Shown: positions 57,018 through 64,000 of the stretch, piece after piece
Layout: every line of letters begins with the position of its first letter
Numbering within the stretch: the stretch's first letter is position 1
DNA from: Selenomonas sputigena ATCC 35185
GTDB lineage: Bacteria > Bacillota > Negativicutes > Selenomonadales > Selenomonadaceae
Direction: 5' to 3'
NCBI RefSeq assembly: GCF_000208405.1
Contig: NC_015437.1
Location: 1,357,501 to 1,421,500 of the forward strand
DNA: 64,000 nt
Program-made: the position numbers and the translations under genes
Notes under the pieces: generated by a model
Told to the model about the DNA's origin: nothing
The model's input: only the letters and a program-made list of their open reading frames with translations
Databases searched by the model: none

Positions 57018-59267
57018 ATGGACTCCGTTTCAGAATGGCTCGATGAATTCTGTGAGAAACGCGAACTCTCTACGACTTTCTTAAAAAAAATCGTCGACAC
57101 GGAAGAATCTGACGAGGGGATTCTCTCGCTCTTCCAAACCATGGGCGATGCCTTTTCTTTGCATCGCATCATAATTTTCGAATGCAGGAACGAACACTAT
57201 ACACCTACATATACGTGGAGTGCCAAGGATACGAAACCATACCAACAGCCCGATGAGGAGACTGTACGCGCCGCCGTCGCCCTGACGAGCGACAGGTTGA
57301 TGAACGGCAGGCATGTCCTTTTCAAGGATACGCAGGCCTTTGCCGCGAAACAGCCCCTTGCCAGTCAATGCTTCGCCTCACTCGATCTCCATTCCCTGTC
57401 CGCTGTCCCGCTCTTCAGAGACGGCGAACCGACGGGTTTCATCACCTGCGACGTGCCCGACTGGAAAAACGCGCACGACATCACGGCAGCCCTGTACCTC
57501 GTCGGTCGCTTCGTCATGCGCGTCATCCGCATGAGAGATGTCCTGCGCAGTGCGGGGGGCGTGGCCGCAGAAATCGATGCCGATGCCGACAAGGGCGTCC
57601 TTTCTGCCTTCCTCCGAGAAAATCTCTTTGACTTTCCGAACTTTCTTGATTCCATCGAACTTGCCGACCAATATATCTACTTCGGTGACATGCAGTCGAA
57701 TCTCTTCTATATCAACGATCAGATGCGCGACGCCTTCGCCTTCAAGAGCAACATCGTCAAAAATTTCCTCGGTGAATGGGAAAAATGCATCCGCCGCCCC
57801 GACGATCTCGCCACCTATCGGGCGGACATCAAAGACATCATCGAGAGCAAACGGGATGTCCACGATCTTCGCTACCGTGTGACGGATCGAACGGGAACCG
57901 AATTCTGGATTCGCTGCTGCGGCATCCTGAAGTGGGACGCGGCGCGCGAGAAGCCGCTGTTTTTTTCCGGCAGCATCTCACGCCTCGCACTCGATTTCGT
58001 CGTCGATCCCATCACAGGATTCGCGCGTGAGAAAGGCGCGGAAATCAAACTGCAGGAACTGCAGAAGGAATATTCTTCCCTTTCCTTCATCGGCCTCCGC
58101 TTAAACAACTTCCGTGAAATCAACGAGATGCACGGCCGAAGCCATTCTGACGCACTTCTCAAGGACATCGCAGCAGGACTCACGAACCGCTTCCGCGACA
58201 GCCTTCTGATCTACCGCCTCGACGGTCTGCGCTTCCTCGCCATCCTTTCGCCCGAAATCACAGAAGATCCGAAGGTGATCCTCGACTTCATCAATCTGAC
58301 CGTGCGCAACCTCTACGCCATCTACGGTCTCGCCGTACAGACGCCCTCCTCTCTCGCTCTCATGAAAGACATTCCGAGCGACACGGCATGCGGCGAAATC
58401 ATCGCCAACATGCTGAGCCTGCTGGATCTGGCGAAAGAATCGCCGGATGAGCCATACGCTCTCTTCTCCCCGCAGAATCTCGAAACGCGCAAGAACCTGA
58501 GTCGCTTCCTGCTCGCCATCAACGAGGATGTCGAACGCGGCTGCACGAACTTCCGCACGGTCATCCAGCCGACAGTCACCACCGACGGTTTCGGCATCGT
58601 CAGCGGCGAACTTCTGTGCCGCTGGTCACACGAGGGCACGAACATATCGCCTGCCGTATTCATCCCCATCTTGGAGCGCACCCAGCAGATCCGCGCTGTC
58701 GGACGCTGGATCTTCGAGCAGGCAGTCATCCATGCCAAGCGCATACGCCGCACGAATCCGAACTTCTCCCTGAACTTCAACGTCAGTTATCATCAAGTGC
58801 TCGATCCCGAGTTCCTGCCCTTCATGCGTCAGACCCTTGACCGCCACGAAATGGACGGCAAGAATCTCGTCGCGGAACTCACGGAAACGAACTACAACGA
58901 AAGCCCCGCCACTCTGCAGACCTTCATCGAAGCGTGCCGCGACCTCGGCATTCGTCTCGCGCTCGACGACTTCGGCACAGGATATTCCTCCTTGGAGCTT
59001 CTCTTGAAGCACCCGTCCGACATCGTAAAACTCGATCGTAGCTTGATGAAGGAAATGGCGTATTCCAAGAACAGCAGCGACTTCATATCAAGCATCGTCT
59101 ACTCCTGCCATAAGTTCGGCAAGAAGGTCTGCGTCGAAGGCGTGGAAACGGCTCAGGAACTTCAGACCGTTCTTGAGGCAGGCTGCGACTATATCCAAGG
59201 CTTCTACTTTCACCGGCCGATGGAGATTTCGGACTTTTTCTCTCTGCTGGAAAAGACGACGAAGTAG
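57018..59267 (+). CDS. EAL-domain cyclic-di-GMP phosphodiesterase with GAF-like, PAS-like and degenerate GGDEF regions
   Basis: A 749-residue cytoplasmic signalling protein without membrane segments. The first 180 residues look GAF-like, about 200-310 PAS-like, then a GGDEF-fold domain whose signature is replaced by RLDGLRF, so cyclase activity is unlikely. The C-terminal EAL domain keeps the key acidic residues and lysine: GELLCRW, VAELTETN, LALDDFGTGYSSL, DIVKLDRSL, CVEGVET and YIQGFYFHRPM. Hydrolysis of cyclic-di-GMP is therefore probable, with input from the N-terminal sensors. ATG at 57018 lies behind GGAAAG; a TTG at 57006 is less likely. Transcribed alone. Confidence 0.85.
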   Translation: MDSVSEWLDEFCEKRELSTTFLKKIVDTEESDEGILSLFQTMGDAFSLHRIIIFECRNEHYTPTYTWSAKDTKPYQQPDEETVRAAVALTSDRLMNGRHVLFKDTQAFAAKQPLASQCFASLDLHSLSAVPLFRDGEPTGFITCDVPDWKNAHDITAALYLVGRFVMRVIRMRDVLRSAGGVAAEIDADADKGVLSAFLRENLFDFPNFLDSIELADQYIYFGDMQSNLFYINDQMRDAFAFKSNIVKNFLGEWEKCIRRPDDLATYRADIKDIIESKRDVHDLRYRVTDRTGTEFWIRCCGILKWDAAREKPLFFSGSISRLALDFVVDPITGFAREKGAEIKLQELQKEYSSLSFIGLRLNNFREINEMHGRSHSDALLKDIAAGLTNRFRDSLLIYRLDGLRFLAILSPEITEDPKVILDFINLTVRNLYAIYGLAVQTPSSLALMKDIPSDTACGEIIANMLSLLDLAKESPDEPYALFSPQNLETRKNLSRFLLAINEDVERGCTNFRTVIQPTVTTDGFGIVSGELLCRWSHEGTNISPAVFIPILERTQQIRAVGRWIFEQAVIHAKRIRRTNPNFSLNFNVSYHQVLDPEFLPFMRQTLDRHEMDGKNLVAELTETNYNESPATLQTFIEACRDLGIRLALDDFGTGYSSLELLLKHPSDIVKLDRSLMKEMAYSKNSSDFISSIVYSCHKFGKKVCVEGVETAQELQTVLEAGCDYIQGFYFHRPMEISDFFSLLEKTTK

Positions 59268-59336
59268 AATGCCCTTGGACGAACAAAAAGACACGCCCCC
59301 GCACATCGATCATCGAAGCCGATGTGCAAGCACGAA

Positions 59337-59376
59337 AAGAGGACGCCTGCGGTACGAATTCCGCAGACGTCCTCTT
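59337..59376. terminator. Bidirectional terminator
   Basis: AAGAGGACG-C-CTGCGG pairs with CCGCAG-A-CGTCCTCTT around an eight-base loop, between the convergent EAL-domain gene and tmRNA. T-rich tails follow on both strands. Confidence 0.85.
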
Positions 59377-59406
59377 CTTTATCCCAGCGGCCTTACCGCT
59401 TCCCTT

Positions 59407-59760
59407 CTGGTGGAGACGAGGAGAATCGAACTCCTGTCCGAAAGCATTGTTTCATCGGCTTCTCCGAGCGCAGTCTGTGGTTTGCTTTAAGAATCTGAAC
59501 GCCCACAGACAGGCTTCCGTCATCCGATTCCGCAAAAGTTTCCCCTTCGAGCCTGCGAAAATCAGCTCTCGGGTATCCCGCAGTTGTCCTCTTATCCGCT
59601 CAGGCGGGAGCTAAGCGGACAGAGGCTGGCGTCAAGCCGCCAGAGCGTAGTCTTCGTTTGCTTTTATGTTTAAATAAAAGTTTCACCTTGCTGACGGGAT
59701 GGTGACCCCCCGGCTCGCTGCCCATGCACCATCTACCCCCGTCGAAACCTTTACGTCCCC
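59407..59760 (-). ncRNA. ssrA: Transfer-messenger RNA (tmRNA)
   Basis: About 354 nt on the minus strand. The 5' end GGGGACG pairs with the 3' CGTCTCC to form the acceptor stem, followed by discriminator A and an encoded CCA. The 3' T-arm contains GTTCGATTC. The tag frame after the resume codon GCA reads ANEDYALAA and stops at TGA. tmRNA rescues stalled ribosomes and marks the nascent peptides for proteolysis; with the uncoded alanine the tag is AANEDYALAA. Confidence 0.97.
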
Positions 59761-59823
59761 GTTGGCATGCACATGAAGCGCATGCTGAAAAGACTCTTAT
59801 GAACCTTCTCAGCTTGAATACGT

Positions 59824-59852
59824 AGTATACCGCATTTTCGGAAATTTTGCAA
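59824..59852 (-). promoter_or_regulatory. Promoter of tmRNA
   Basis: TTGCAA (59847-59852) and TATACT (59824-59829) are separated by 17 bp on the minus strand. The start of the mature RNA is about 60 bp downstream, implying 5' processing of a precursor. Confidence 0.75.
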
Positions 59853-59924
59853 GAAATATTTTTCCAAAGCCATATCGTTCTTGTGCAAACACGAGGGACA
59901 GCAATCCCGCCGCCCTCTCGCCGC

Positions 59925-60878
59925 TCATATCACATAAAACCACGGAGCTTCTCCCTCGAAATCGACCTGTTCCAATTCGTCGCGCGACTTGTCGTAGCGT
60001 AGTTCCTGATTCTTCACGCTGATCTGTGTGCCCGGCGCGACGGACTTCGTGATGAAAGCATTGCCGCCGATGATTGCGCCCTTGCCGATGACGGTCTTGC
60101 CGCCAAGGATCGAGGCGCCCGAATAGATCGTCACATGATCCTCGATCGTCGGGTGGCGCTTCTTGTCCTTCAGGGAGCGGCCGCCCTTTGTCGAGAGCGC
60201 CCCCAAGGTCACGCCCTGATATATCTTCACATGCTCGCCGATCTCTGTCGTCTCGCCGATGACGACGCCCGTCGCATGATCGATGAAGAAGCTCCTGCCG
60301 ATCATCGCGCCTGGATGGATGTCGACGCCCGTGCGGCTGTGCGCATGCTCCGACATGATGCGCGGGATTACGGGCACGCCGAGCACATGAAGCTCATGCG
60401 CGAGGCGATGCACGCAGATCGCGTAAAGACCTGGATAGGAGTAGATGATCTCGGCCTCGCTCGACGCTGCGGGATCGCCCTCGAACGTTGCCTGAACATC
60501 CAGTTCGATGTAGGAGCGAATCTTCGGTATGGCACGAAAGAAGGCGAGCGTGATCTCCTGCGCGCGATCGGCAATGACCTCTTCCGACTGCATAGACGCA
60601 CATTTGCACGGCAGGGCGATGGCAATCTGCTTGTTCAGCAGATAAGCGACATCTTCCATGACCATCGTCATATTGTTCTCGACGCTGTAGACACGGTAGT
60701 GCTCGTCCTTGAAGTAGCCGGGAAAGACGATGCGCACGAGCTTGTCGAGGATATCGATGACCGACTTCTTGTCGGGACGACAGAACACGTCCATCTTGTC
60801 GATGATGCGATCCGTCTTGTAGTCGGCGAGGATGTCGCCGATGACGCCGTGCAAATTTTCCGCTATGATGTCCGCCAT
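59925..60878 (-). CDS. cysE: Serine O-acetyltransferase (long EpsC type)
   Basis: A 317-residue enzyme making O-acetylserine for cysteine synthesis. The N-terminal alpha-helical domain is long (about 150 residues), as in the EpsC-type forms of anaerobes, and the C-terminal left-handed beta helix has VDIHPGAMIGRSFFIDHATG, GVVIGETTEIGEHVKIYQGVTLG and KGGRSLKDKKRHPTIEDHV. The catalytic histidines lie in these segments. The tail after the helix, expected to mediate CysK binding, ends in APWFYVI, whose terminal isoleucine fits that interaction. Transcribed alone on the minus strand. Confidence 0.93.
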   Translation of the reverse strand: MADIIAENLHGVIGDILADYKTDRIIDKMDVFCRPDKKSVIDILDKLVRIVFPGYFKDEHYRVYSVENNMTMVMEDVAYLLNKQIAIALPCKCASMQSEEVIADRAQEITLAFFRAIPKIRSYIELDVQATFEGDPAASSEAEIIYSYPGLYAICVHRLAHELHVLGVPVIPRIMSEHAHSRTGVDIHPGAMIGRSFFIDHATGVVIGETTEIGEHVKIYQGVTLGALSTKGGRSLKDKKRHPTIEDHVTIYSGASILGGKTVIGKGAIIGGNAFITKSVAPGTQISVKNQELRYDKSRDELEQVDFEGEAPWFYVI

Positions 60879-60954
60879 TTCTTCACTTCTCTTTCTTTCA
60901 GAAAATGCGGCGCATTGCCGCTGCTTCTCTCTTCCCTAAGAACAAAGTCTTCCT

Positions 60955-61695
60955 TCACCTGCCGAGCACGTAGGGCAGGAAGTATACAAGCTGCTTTTTC
61001 CACCATTCCCAGCCATAGTCGACGTCCGCCCCCCAGAAGTCAACCCATGCGTTTATGCCCCTCTCGTGCAGCACGGAGCGCAGGAGATCCGTCGTGCGGC
61101 GTGGCTCATCAAGCCCCTCGCCCTGCCCCGTGCAGAAGACCATCCTCCTCGCGTTGTAAATCTCAACGTAGGGATGCTCGTTCGCCATATTGGGCAGGAA
61201 GTCGAGCGGTGAATTGTCGTAGAGCCGTGCATTGAGCCAACCGCCGAAAAACGTCTTGGCGTCGTAAGAACCGGCAAGCGAGATAAGTCCCGCAAAAAGA
61301 TCGGGGCGGCGCAGGAAGAGGATCGCCGCATGAGTGCCGCCGAAGCCGCAGCCAACGGAGAGGGGCAGGCGCGTCCAATCGCTCAGCGAGCGCACAAAGG
61401 GCACGACTTCTTCGGCAACATATTCGTAGTAAGCCTCCTGCCGATTGGCACGCCACTCACGATCATCCGCACTGAACCAGCTCTCGGAGTCAATCGTATC
61501 GACCGTCACGAGCCGGATCATGCGCCCGTCGAGCCAGCGTGCGAGCGTTTCTGTTACGCCCGCCGCTTCATAGGCATCGGAAAGCATCTCTCGCGGCGGG
61601 AAGGCGAGCACGGGCGTGCCGTCTGTCCCATACGTTCGGACAGTCATTTCTTTCTGCAGCCGTTCGCTGTACCAGCGATCCACTCTCGTTTCCAT
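60955..61695 (-). CDS. Esterase D-family protein lacking the nucleophilic serine
   Basis: A 246-residue alpha/beta-hydrolase of the PF00756 esterase type. The fold landmarks are present: VLAFPP, YVAEEVVPFVRS, RRPDLFAGLISLAGSYDA and the C-terminal WEWWKKQLVYFLPYVL. At the nucleophile elbow, where relatives have GxSxGG, this protein has GCGFGG: the serine is a glycine, preceded by a cysteine. It is therefore probably not a normal serine esterase; a binding role or a different nucleophile is possible. ATG at 61695 is better spaced from GGAGG than the ATG at 61701. It has its own promoter. Confidence 0.75.
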   Translation of the reverse strand: METRVDRWYSERLQKEMTVRTYGTDGTPVLAFPPREMLSDAYEAAGVTETLARWLDGRMIRLVTVDTIDSESWFSADDREWRANRQEAYYEYVAEEVVPFVRSLSDWTRLPLSVGCGFGGTHAAILFLRRPDLFAGLISLAGSYDAKTFFGGWLNARLYDNSPLDFLPNMANEHPYVEIYNARRMVFCTGQGEGLDEPRRTTDLLRSVLHERGINAWVDFWGADVDYGWEWWKKQLVYFLPYVLGR

Positions 61696-61727
61696 ATACA
61701 TCCCCTCCCCATTGTTCCCTAATCATA

Positions 61728-61756
61728 ACTATACTATACAACGCCTGTCGTGACAA
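61728..61756 (-). promoter_or_regulatory. Promoter of the esterase-like gene
   Basis: TTGTCA (61751-61756) and TATAGT (61728-61733) are separated by 17 bp on the minus strand, about 30 bp before the start codon. Confidence 0.7.
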
Positions 61757-61757
61757 G

Positions 61758-61797
61758 AAGAAACGGCTGCCGCAAAAATTTGCAGCAGCCGTTTCTA
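61758..61797 (-). terminator. Terminator after crcB
   Basis: GAAACGGCTGC and GCAGCCGTTTC form a perfect 11-bp stem just after crcB. It overlaps the edge of the esterase gene's promoter, so the two transcription units are tightly packed. Confidence 0.75.
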
Positions 61798-61807
61798 TTT
61801 TCCTCGC

Positions 61808-62197
61808 CTACAGTGCAGCGCGCACGAGCAAGAGTCCCGCCCATGCCGCCGCCACACCGAAGGCGACGTTCGCCAGTACATTCCAGAGCGCTGAAAGCGC
61901 ATTCGCGCCCTGCAGCAAGGTCAGCGTCTCCATGCTGAAGGACGAGAACGTCGTGAAGCCGCCGAGGAAACCGACAGCGAGCAGAAAGCGCAGGTTCTCA
62001 GGCAAAAGCGCGCCGCGCGGCAAAAGCGGCAAAACGCCGATAAGAAGTCCCATAAGGAAACTGCCTGACACGTTGACAAAGAGCGTGCCGTAAGGAAATG
62101 CCGACCCGAAGCGCACGGCGAAAAACGAGGTCGCCAAATAGCGGCAGACAGCGCCGAGGCCGCCGCCAAGAAAGACAACGATATACTGCACTCCCAT
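61808..62197 (-). CDS. crcB: Fluoride channel CrcB/Fluc
   Basis: A 129-residue four-helix membrane protein that exports fluoride as a dual-topology dimer. GGGLGAVCRYL, TLFVNVSGSFLMG and the GGFTTFSSFSMET stretch with the pore Thr/Phe residues are all present. ATG at 62197 comes 3 bp after the MFS stop, with GGAG upstream; the two are co-transcribed. A single full-length copy suggests a homodimer. No fluoride aptamer is recognisable upstream of the pair. Confidence 0.95.
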   Translation of the reverse strand: MGVQYIVVFLGGGLGAVCRYLATSFFAVRFGSAFPYGTLFVNVSGSFLMGLLIGVLPLLPRGALLPENLRFLLAVGFLGGFTTFSSFSMETLTLLQGANALSALWNVLANVAFGVAAAWAGLLLVRAAL

Positions 62198-62200
62198 CGC

Positions 62201-63547
62201 TTACGCTCCATGCGCCTCGCGGACATCGGAGAGATCTTCGAGCGTCTTCTGCTTACTTTCCTTGCCGCAGGCGATGACGACGATCGAAATCAGCACGAAT
62301 ACGGACGCGAACAGAGCGAAGATCGTCTCAATGCCGACGGAGCCGGCGAGCAGCACGCCGACGAGCATCGGCGCGATCATGCCGCCGATGCGTCCAAAGC
62401 CCGCCGCCCAGCCGCTGCCGAGCGCGCGCATCGCCGTCGGGTACTGCTCGGGCGTGTAGGTGTAGATGACGCCCCATGCACCGAGGTTGAAGAAGCTCAT
62501 GCCCGCGCCCCAGGCGAGAAGCGCCGACGACGATTCGGCAGCGCCGAAGAAGTAGCTGCAAACGCCCGACAAGAGCAGAAATGCGGACAATGTATACTTG
62601 CGTCCGATGACTTCCACGAACCACGCGGCAGCAAGATAGCCGGGCAGCTGCGCGAGCGTCATCATCAGCACATACTCGAAGGTCTTGACGACGGCGAAGC
62701 CCTGCGCGTAGACGAGCGACGGCAGCCACATGAAGATGCCGTAGTAGCTGAAGACGATGCCGAACCACGTCAGCCAGAGCATCGCCGTGCGCAGACGGAA
62801 GCCCTTTTGCCACAGAGCGGCAAATCCCGTCTCTCTGCCGCTCTCTCTCGGCAATAGTTCATCTGCCGTAAACGGACGGTTTGCGAGACCGAGCTTTTCC
62901 TCCAGATGGCAGACGATTTCCTTCGCCTCCTCGACGCGCCCCTTCGCGAGCAGGTAGCGAACGGATTCGGGCAAGTGCAGGCGGATGAGGAACACATAGA
63001 GTGCAGGCAGAGCGCCGAGGAGGAACGCGAGCTTCCAGCCGAACGTTGGAATGAAGAGATATGAGATGCAGGCGGCGACGAGCCAGCCGACGCCCCAGAA
63101 GCTCTCAAGAAGGACGATGAAGCGCCCGCGCAGCCGCGTCGGCGCATACTCGGTCATGAGCGTGACGGCGACGGGCAGTTCGCCGCCGAGGCCGAAGCCG
63201 ACGAGGAAACGGAAGACGAGCAGCGATTCATAGCTCCAAGCCAGGGCGCAAAGCCCCGTCGATACACTGTAGAGCAGAACCGTCGCAGTGAAGACCTTCT
63301 TGCGCCCCCAACGATCAGCCAGAGATCCTGCCACGACCGCACCGAGCGCCATGCCGATAAGTCCCACGGAGCCGATCCAGCCCGCCTGCGCGGGACTCAG
63401 CCCCCAATCCTTGACCAAGAGCGGCAGAACGAAGGCGATCAGCCCCGTATCCATCGCATCAAAGAGCCATCCCAGACCCGTGACAAGGAGCATCTTGTAG
63501 TGAAAAGAGCCAATGGGCAATTCTTCCAAACGACGCAGCATAAACAT
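62201..63547 (-). CDS. Major facilitator superfamily transporter (sugar-porter/NiaP-like)
   Basis: A 448-residue, 12-helix transporter of the inner membrane. The first-loop motif GSLADRWGRKKVF, RFLVGFGLGGELPVA, the PESVRYLLAKGR segment after helix 6 and the symmetrical EVIGRKYTLSAF loop place it in the sugar-porter-like group that includes NiaP niacin and aromatic-acid carriers. The substrate cannot be assigned. ATG at 63547 or 63541, both with AAGGAAG nearby. It forms an operon with crcB behind a clear promoter containing a possible operator. Confidence 0.88.
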   Translation of the reverse strand: MFMLRRLEELPIGSFHYKMLLVTGLGWLFDAMDTGLIAFVLPLLVKDWGLSPAQAGWIGSVGLIGMALGAVVAGSLADRWGRKKVFTATVLLYSVSTGLCALAWSYESLLVFRFLVGFGLGGELPVAVTLMTEYAPTRLRGRFIVLLESFWGVGWLVAACISYLFIPTFGWKLAFLLGALPALYVFLIRLHLPESVRYLLAKGRVEEAKEIVCHLEEKLGLANRPFTADELLPRESGRETGFAALWQKGFRLRTAMLWLTWFGIVFSYYGIFMWLPSLVYAQGFAVVKTFEYVLMMTLAQLPGYLAAAWFVEVIGRKYTLSAFLLLSGVCSYFFGAAESSSALLAWGAGMSFFNLGAWGVIYTYTPEQYPTAMRALGSGWAAGFGRIGGMIAPMLVGVLLAGSVGIETIFALFASVFVLISIVVIACGKESKQKTLEDLSDVREAHGA

Positions 63548-63606
63548 CCACTTCCTTTGAAAATAAAATCATATCTTCTCCGCCCTGAACAAAGGCGTCG
63601 CCCTCT

Positions 63607-63634
63607 ATTGTACCACCTATGCACCACAGGTCAA
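63607..63634 (-). promoter_or_regulatory. Promoter of the MFS/crcB operon with an inverted repeat in the spacer
   Basis: TTGACC (63629-63634) and TACAAT (63607-63612) are 16 bp apart. The spacer holds ACCTGTG-GTG-CATAGGT (63615-63631), an inverted repeat with six of seven positions matched, suitable as a repressor site. Confidence 0.65.
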
Positions 63635-63653
63635 GTCTTTCCTACAGGACGCA

Positions 63654-63685
63654 AAGAAGCGCCATCGCGAACGACGGCGCTTCTT
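63654..63685 (-). terminator. Terminator after nspC
   Basis: AAGAAGCGCC and GGCGCTTCTT form a perfect 10-bp stem with a 12-base loop directly after the nspC stop, upstream of the MFS/crcB promoter. Confidence 0.75.
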
Positions 63686-63686
63686 C

Positions 63687-64000
63687 CTAGGACAGGCGCA
63701 TCTTGAAATCCTCGTAGCCGAAGCGGCGCACGACCTGCCATGCGCCCGTTTCATCGACGGCGACGATCGCGGGCAGCGGCATACCGTTGAAGGTGTTGTT
63801 CTTCACCATCGTATAGATCGCCATGTCGCCGAAGACGATGCGGCGGGAGGCAGCAAGCGGCGCATCGAACGAGTATGTGCCGATCGTGTCGCCTGCAAGG
63901 CACGTCGGCCCCGCAAAGGTATAGGCGAAGGGCTTCTCCCCTGCCTCGCCCGCACCCAGAACGGGCGGGCGGTACGGCATCTCGATGACGTCGGGCATGT
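63687..64000 (-). CDS. nspC: Carboxynorspermidine decarboxylase, 3' part
   Basis: About 104 C-terminal residues of a PLP-dependent alanine-racemase-fold decarboxylase; the gene continues beyond the right edge. TFAGPTCLAGDTIGTYSF holds the PLP-enzyme GPTCxxGD motif, and VFGDMAIYTMVKNNTFNG is the characteristic NspC end. The enzyme makes spermidine or norspermidine from the carboxylated precursor, an alternative polyamine route found in many anaerobes. Its 5' end is not visible. Confidence 0.9.
   Translation of the reverse strand, partial: MPDVIEMPYRPPVLGAGEAGEKPFAYTFAGPTCLAGDTIGTYSFDAPLAASRRIVFGDMAIYTMVKNNTFNGMPLPAIVAVDETGAWQVVRRFGYEDFKMRLS

Noticed and set aside
63548-63690. A fluoride riboswitch upstream of the MFS/crcB operon
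   Set aside because: The leader lacks the conserved GGNGATGG start and the pseudoknot partner sequences of the crcB aptamer.

Overview
The window reads as a chromosome segment of a diderm, GC-rich, anaerobic Firmicute of the Negativicutes, most likely Selenomonas or a close relative. The basis is a TonB-dependent outer-membrane receptor beside Firmicute-type housekeeping genes (gatCAB, a four-domain S1, PlsY/PlsC, a DnaE starting with a PHP domain), strong purine-rich ribosome binding sites, B12-related genes and carboxynorspermidine decarboxylase. No 16S gene is present, so species cannot be fixed. Most genes lie on the minus strand.

Positions 1-17115 hold the most unusual part: one apparent minus-strand operon behind a consensus promoter and a cobalamin riboswitch with an intrinsic terminator. 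In transcription order it encodes a TonB-dependent receptor, a substrate-binding lipoprotein, a radical SAM protein with a C-terminal Cys cluster, a second binding lipoprotein, ChlI/BchI-like and ChlD/BchD-like AAA+ subunits, a CbiZ-like adenosylcobinamide amidohydrolase, a CobN/BchH-like large chelatase subunit, a third binding lipoprotein, a NifH-like reductase and two nitrogenase component-1-like proteins (the last one cut by the window edge). This combination of import, metal chelatase, amidohydrolase, radical SAM and nitrogenase-like reductase under B12 control suggests acquisition and chemical remodelling (or demetallation) of a cyclic tetrapyrrole, probably a corrinoid. It is the best candidate here for an undescribed system.

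Positions 17159-25430 hold a second radical SAM gene overlapping pth, two MITE-like inverted-repeat elements sitting in the 5' leaders of divergent genes, a C_GCAxxG_C_C redox protein, mutY, a decayed surface-polysaccharide locus (nucleotidyltransferase, HAD phosphatase, broken glycosyltransferase remnants), a phosphoglycolate-phosphatase-like HAD gene and rlmD.

Positions 25436-46460 hold gatCAB; the branched-chain amino acid block ilvN-ilvC-leuC-leuD-leuB-ilvB, with a strong promoter overlapped by a palindrome; an EF-G paralogue; gamma-carbonic anhydrase/ndk/cobalamin adenosyltransferase; an ACT protein/hom/thrB/cca operon; and a radical SAM (DUF512)/der/plsY operon.

Positions 46461-56830 appear to be one long operon: dnaE, a 63-aa protein, an rluB-type pseudouridine synthase, an HI0933-family flavoprotein, aroA, cmk, plsC, ispH and rpsA. 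Positions 57018-64000 carry an EAL-domain signalling protein, tmRNA, serine acetyltransferase, an esterase-fold protein lacking its nucleophilic serine, an MFS transporter with crcB, and the 3' end of nspC. I saw no rRNA, tRNA, CRISPR array or intact transposase.
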